DNA from: DATESZ01 sp035283845
GTDB lineage: Bacteria; Desulfobacterota; Syntrophia; Syntrophales; JACQWR01
NCBI GenBank assembly: GCA_035283845.1
Contig: DATESZ010000155.1
Coordinates: 1-55,239, forward strand
Direction: 5' to 3'
DNA: 55,239 bases
The notes under the pieces were generated by a model, which saw only the letters and a program-made list of their open reading frames with translations, made no database searches and had not been told where the DNA came from. Position 1 is the stretch's first letter. Each line of letters starts with the position of its first letter. Of this stretch, positions 51,563 to 55,239 are shown piece after piece. Position numbers and translations under genes: made by a program.

Positions 51563-53791
51563 ATGAAAAAACGATGCGTTATCAATCGTCTGCTTGCTTT
51601 GCGCATGGGGAGCCTCTGCTGGCTCCTGATCCTCCTCATCGCGTGCAGCGGCGACACCCAACCTCCCGGCACGGTCACCGAGGGGACCTGGGCTCCCACC
51701 GGGAGCATGACGGCAGCCCGAGACCACTTCACCGCGACCCTCCTTCCGAGCGGGAAGGTCCTCATAGTAGGCGGCAACGGAGCGGGCGGAGCCATTCTCC
51801 CCTGGTCCGAGCTCTTTAATCCTTCCTCAGCAACCTGGACCCCCACCGGCTCCCTGACCAATGCACGGAGCAGTCACACCGCAACGCTGCTCCCGAACGG
51901 CAAGGTGCTGGTAGCCGGCGGCTCCGGGACTGGCGGCCGGCTGGCCACCGCGGAATTGTACGATCCCGCCAACGGCGCCTGGGCCCCGACCGGCAGTATG
52001 GCGACTGCCAGGATCGGACATACGGCGACGCTGCTGCCCAACGGCAAGGTGCTGGTAGCCGGTGGCTCCGGCGGCCTGCTGACGTTGTCATCCGCAGAGT
52101 TGTATGACCCCGCCACCGGCGCCTGGTCGCCGACGAGCACCTTGCTGTCCGGCCGCACCAATCACAGCGCCACCCTTCTGCCAACCGGACTCGTGCTGGT
52201 TACCGGCGGAGTGAAGGCGGGAGCCTTTGAACCGTTATCCTCATCGGAGACGTACGACCCCTCTACCGGAGCCTGGACGACGACCGGGGACTTGCACGAC
52301 GCCCGGCAGATGCACACGGCCACGCTCCTGGCCACCGGTACGGTGCTGGTCGTCGGGGGCTTCGGCGGCCCGGCCGGCACCCTTGCATCGGCAGAGCTCT
52401 ACGATCCGACGTCCGGCATCTGGACCGCCACCGGCTCGTTGTACGCTGCCCGCAACAGCCACACTGCCACTCTCCTGCCGAACGGCAAGGCCCTGATCGC
52501 GGGCGGCCTGAGCGGAGAGACCATCCTGGCCTCAGCAGAACTTTTCGATCCAGCTTCAGGCCTGTGGATCAGCGCCGGGTCGCTGGCAGCCGCGCGAGCT
52601 GGTCACACCGCCGTCCTCCTTCCGACGGGAAAGACCTTGGTGTCTGGAGGCTTCGACGCCGGCGGTGTCTTGGCCTCGGCCGAGCTGTACCGGACGGTGT
52701 TGCCCGGCACGGAGGGCCTGTGGACGGCAACCGGGAGCCTTAGCAAGGCGCGGCGGTTTCCTCGCACCCTTCTGCTCACCTTTGGTCCCCATGCCGGGAA
52801 ACTACTCGTCGAGGGAGGCTTGGACCAGACGGGCGCCCCCCTCGCGTCGGCGGAACTGTATGCCTCAACCACAGGGGCCTGGAGCGGGACAGGCTCCTTG
52901 AACATTGCGCGGGGGAACCACACGGCAACATTGCTGCCGGACGGCAAGACAGTAGTGGCGGGAGGCATTGACGGCAACGCGGTTTCCCTTACCTCGTCCG
53001 AACGCTATGATCCGCTAACAGGCCAGTGGACGACAACAGGCAGTCTCAAGACCGGCAGGGCCAATCACACGGCCACCCTGTTGACCTCCGGCCCCCACGC
53101 CGGCAAGGTACTGGTCGCCGGCGGCTTTGGCGACGCAGGTCCCCTGAATTCCGCGGAACTGTACGATCCGGCTATCGGGCTGTGGTCGCCCACCGGTAAC
53201 ATGAGCGCTCCCAGGACCGGACATCAGGCCGTCATGCTGACGGCCGGCCCGAAGGCCGGTCAAGTGCTCGTAATGGGAGGCTCTGACGACCAGGGCATTC
53301 TCGCCTCCGCCGAGCTCTACGACCCGGCGACCGGGCTGTGGACGCAGACGGGCAGCCTGGAGACGGCGCGCGTCAACTTCACCGCGACCGTGCTGACGGT
53401 CGGAAAGAGTGCGAGCCAGGTACTGGCCGTCGGCGGCGCCGCAGGGTTCCAAACCTTCGCGTCGGCGGAGTTATATGACCCAGTCGCCGGGACGTGGGCG
53501 CCGACGGGCAGTTCAATCGACGGTCGTCAGCTCCATACCGCCACGCTGCTACCCAACGGCAGCGTCATGATCGCCGGCGGCATCAGATCCGGCGCCTTCC
53601 TCCCGCTCCCCTCTGCCGAGATTTATGATCCGGTTGCGGGCACCTGGGCTGCCACCGGGAACCTGATCGCCGGGCGGAGCAGCCAGACGGCTGTTCTGCT
53701 GCCCATTGGCCAGGCGCTGATCTCGGGCGGATTCGGCGGACCGGCCGGAACACTGGAATCATCCGAACTCTATTCCACCTCCATTCCCTAA
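51563..53791 (+). CDS. Kelch-repeat lipoprotein, 14 repeats
   Basis: The 742-residue protein has a lipoprotein signal (LLILLIACSGD, Cys about 29) and then 14 Kelch-type repeats of about 48-52 residues with the pattern W.PTGSL..AR..HTATLLPNGKVLVAGG and ELYDP. Fourteen repeats would make two seven-bladed propellers or one large one. It is exported and may bind sugars or proteins on the cell surface. The gene is clearly more GC-rich than its neighbours, and its repeats are similar at DNA level. Both point to recent acquisition or expansion. Confidence 0.88.
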   Translation: MKKRCVINRLLALRMGSLCWLLILLIACSGDTQPPGTVTEGTWAPTGSMTAARDHFTATLLPSGKVLIVGGNGAGGAILPWSELFNPSSATWTPTGSLTNARSSHTATLLPNGKVLVAGGSGTGGRLATAELYDPANGAWAPTGSMATARIGHTATLLPNGKVLVAGGSGGLLTLSSAELYDPATGAWSPTSTLLSGRTNHSATLLPTGLVLVTGGVKAGAFEPLSSSETYDPSTGAWTTTGDLHDARQMHTATLLATGTVLVVGGFGGPAGTLASAELYDPTSGIWTATGSLYAARNSHTATLLPNGKALIAGGLSGETILASAELFDPASGLWISAGSLAAARAGHTAVLLPTGKTLVSGGFDAGGVLASAELYRTVLPGTEGLWTATGSLSKARRFPRTLLLTFGPHAGKLLVEGGLDQTGAPLASAELYASTTGAWSGTGSLNIARGNHTATLLPDGKTVVAGGIDGNAVSLTSSERYDPLTGQWTTTGSLKTGRANHTATLLTSGPHAGKVLVAGGFGDAGPLNSAELYDPAIGLWSPTGNMSAPRTGHQAVMLTAGPKAGQVLVMGGSDDQGILASAELYDPATGLWTQTGSLETARVNFTATVLTVGKSASQVLAVGGAAGFQTFASAELYDPVAGTWAPTGSSIDGRQLHTATLLPNGSVMIAGGIRSGAFLPLPSAEIYDPVAGTWAATGNLIAGRSSQTAVLLPIGQALISGGFGGPAGTLESSELYSTSIP

Positions 53792-53831
53792 GGAACCTTC
53801 CCGCCAGCTCTATTCCTCTGCCAGCAGTCTA

Positions 53832-54349
53832 TAAAAAAAAGGGGTAGCCCTCGTCGTTGATGAGCTGAAGATGCAGACTAAAACGATCGGCGATAAGAAG
53901 GAAATCGCTCAGATCGGCACCATCTCGGCGAATAATGACAAGACAATCGGGGAGATAATCTCTGAGTCAATGGAGAAGGTTGGCAAGGATGGGGTGATCA
54001 CGGTGGAAGAGGCCAAGGGGATGGAGACCACCTTATTATACATCGCGCCCTGGAGGAACCGCTCCGTCAGATCGCCGCTAACGCAGGCTTTGAAGGCTCC
54101 ATTGTAGTGGAAAAGGTGAAGGAAGAAAACGGCGCTTACGGATTCGACGCTGAAACTGCCCAATATGGCGATATGCTGAAAGCAGGAATCATCGATCCGA
54201 CAAAAGTGGCCCGCTTTGCCCTCCAGAACGCCGCCTCGGTCGCCTCGCTGATGCCGACCACTGAGGCGATGGTCGCGGAGAAACCCAAGAAGAAGACCCC
54301 ACCGCCCGCCATGCCGCCGGCATGGGGAATTACGACTAACCATTCCTGA
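53832..54349 (+). pseudogene. groEL: groEL pseudogene with large internal deletion and frameshift
   Basis: The first part (to about 54030) reads KGVALVVDELK, IAQIGTISANNDKTIGEIIS and MEKVGKDGVITVEEAKGMET, matching GroEL near residues 132-190. The next part, in another frame from about 54041, reads LEEPLRQIAANAGFEGS, EENGAYGFDAETAQYGDM and DPTKVARFALQNAASVASL, matching the C-terminal end. Roughly 230 residues between them, and the whole N-terminus, are missing. The Gly-Met tail is replaced by a Pro/Lys-rich end. It cannot encode a working chaperonin. Confidence 0.88.
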
Positions 54350-54416
54350 AGCCGCCTGCCCGCATCCCAGGGAAACCGGGTCGGGGGGGCGGCTCCCTCC
54401 CGAAATTCGTGAAAAC

Positions 54417-55010
54417 GTGACACATCTTACACCGATATCGACGGCCTCCGGAGGTAAGGCGGCTGTCAAGAAACTCCTGACGCTGTCCGGCGGAGCCCTT
54501 CACAAGCGCATCCTGGGCGATGGCAGGCCGGAAACGTATATCCGTCGCCTACCCGGAGAGGATTTCTTCTGGATCGTCAAACGGATCGGCGAGAAGGATT
54601 GTCTCCACCTCTTGCAACTTGCGGCGGAGAAGAAGTGGGAATATCTACTTGATCTAGAGACCTGGGATAGGGACAGACTCGACACAGACAAGACTCTGGC
54701 CTGGTTCAAGCGTCTGTGTGATGCCGATCCGGAGCGGCTCTCCGTCGGGTTGTTCGCCTGGAACAACGCCCTGCTCTCCCTGCTCCTTAGCAGAACAACG
54801 GAAAGGGTGCTATTCGCAATATATCATGATCATGTAAGGAACAGGGATCGTATCCGCGCTGGCCTGGTGATATATAAACAGGCGGATTTCCGTTGGTACT
54901 CAGCTCTTCCGACTGGTCTTGGTCGTAAAGACGGAGATGCTCTGCTTCACCTTTTACTTTTACACTTCGGACAGGAAGCTTTGGTCTTGCCATGCTCGGT
55001 AATGCTCTGA
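54417..55010 (+). pseudogene. Truncated DUF6178 family gene
   Basis: The GTG-started frame has the DUF6178 N-terminal pattern (KKLLTLSGGALHKRIL, LPGEDFFWIVKRIGEKDCL, EYLLDLETWDRDRLD, LAWFKRLCDADPERL) for about 130 residues. The family is usually over 500 residues long. The remaining 65 residues do not look like it and run over the reverse complement of an FmdB remnant. The gene was probably cut by a deletion joining it to the next locus. DUF6178 genes are typical of Desulfobacterota, to my recollection. Confidence 0.7.
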
Positions 55011-55063
55011 ATGAGTGTAAATTTCTTTTTACAACCCTGACATTCATATTCTTATGTGGGCAT
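54947..55063 (-). pseudogene. FmdB-family zinc ribbon gene, broken by a stop at codon 4
   Basis: After AAAGGAGAAGGAT, the ATG at 55063 starts MPT, then a stop (TAA where Tyr is expected). The frame continues with EYECQGCKKKFTLIQSITEH and then SCPKCKSKR before a second stop. The two CxxC pairs and the YEC..C..KFTL pattern are diagnostic of FmdB-type small regulators. The C-terminus is also short. The in-frame nonsense codon means it is a pseudogene unless the read is wrong at 55052-55054. Confidence 0.75.
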
Positions 55064-55140
55064 ATCCTTCTCCTTTCCATGTAATGAGTTTTCAGGTGCT
55101 AATTCCACTTTGCATTCAAGTTGACACTGTGATATATACT

Positions 55141-55163
55141 CGCCATGGAGGTTGGCCATGGCG
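55141..55163. other. Perfect 8-bp inverted repeat overlapping a start codon
   Basis: CGCCATGG and CCATGGCG are separated by AGGTTGG. The second arm contains the ATG of the partial gene that follows, so a hairpin here would hide its start. It could be an operator or part of a terminal repeat of an insertion sequence. Confidence 0.5.
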
Positions 55164-55239
55164 AGACAAACTCAAATCGGTATTGGAGAGATACAAAGAG
55201 CCAAGCAGTTGCGTGATCAAGCCACGACAGTAGCAGAGT
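55158..55239 (+). CDS. Start of an unknown gene (partial, window edge)
   Basis: An ATG at 55158 opens a frame starting MARQTQIGIGEIQRAKQL, which stays open for 27 codons to the end of the window. The basic, helical start could be the N-terminal DNA-binding part of a transposase, and the palindrome just before it fits a mobile element. Too short to identify. Confidence 0.4.
   Translation, partial: MARQTQIGIGEIQRAKQLRDQATTVAE

Noticed and set aside
54787..55080. Minus-strand 97-codon ORF at the right end
   Set aside because: Another frame of the same stretch gives a recognisable FmdB zinc ribbon; this ORF has no family pattern.

Overview
The window comes from a magnetotactic bacterium, most likely a member of the Desulfobacterota (the former Deltaproteobacteria). 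The strongest evidence is a magnetosome gene cluster on the minus strand between about 27.8 and 39.5 kb. It encodes MamP (PDZ plus two CxxCH magnetochrome motifs), MamM and MamB (cation diffusion facilitators), two MamQ/LemA-type proteins, MamA (TPR), MamI, MamE (trypsin-like, PDZ, one CxxCH) and a stand-alone TauE/SafE protein like the C-terminal half of MamO. A FeoB ferrous iron permease and a DtxR-FeoA regulator lie upstream. DUF6178, FmdB and GroEL remnants near the right end also suit a desulfobacterotal host, but the phylum is inferred.

Layout, left to right. (1) 1-6.2 kb: minus-strand signalling genes: a response regulator-kinase cut by the window edge, CheB-like and CheR proteins, and a 1210-residue hybrid kinase with three receiver domains. 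(2) 6.3-19.2 kb: a dense minus-strand block of MinD-like ATPase, three divergent actin-like ATPases, a receiver protein with a long repetitive coiled coil, a ClpB-D1-like AAA+ ATPase with an unusual N-terminus, and three more coiled-coil proteins. It is bracketed by two near-identical 113-bp direct repeats. (3) 19.4-26.3 kb: three proteins sharing an LY..IG motif (HEAT-repeat, low-complexity and SAP-like versions), with three AT-rich two-component genes inserted between them. (4) 26.4-27.8 kb: a ParA/ParB pair. (5) 27.8-39.5 kb: the mam cluster proper, also encoding a membrane-anchored J-domain protein, a beta-propeller, a LapA/MamL-like protein, a Gly/Ala-rich small membrane protein, a 52-residue single-TM protein and a vWA protein. 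(6) 39.7-50.1 kb: DUF486, EcsC, DtxR-FeoA, FeoB, MTA/SAH deaminase, VKOR-DsbA, BrkB-CAP fusion and an oligopeptide-binding lipoprotein. (7) 50.1-55.2 kb: a MITE-like element, tRNA-Arg, then a decaying flank with a truncated vWA gene, two tiny TM ORFs, a GC-rich 14-repeat Kelch lipoprotein, a GroEL pseudogene, a truncated DUF6178 gene, a broken FmdB gene and the start of an unknown gene.

A working model: the mam genes build the magnetosome membrane and handle iron and redox chemistry. FeoB and its regulator supply and sense ferrous iron. The actin/MinD/ParA/coiled-coil/AAA block forms the cytoskeletal scaffold that positions and segregates the organelles. The receiver-kinase genes may link positioning to signalling. 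The roles of the scaffold block, the LY..IG family, the J-domain protein and the AAA fusion are inferred from architecture and neighbourhood only. The GC-rich palindromic repeats recur in intergenic gaps throughout.
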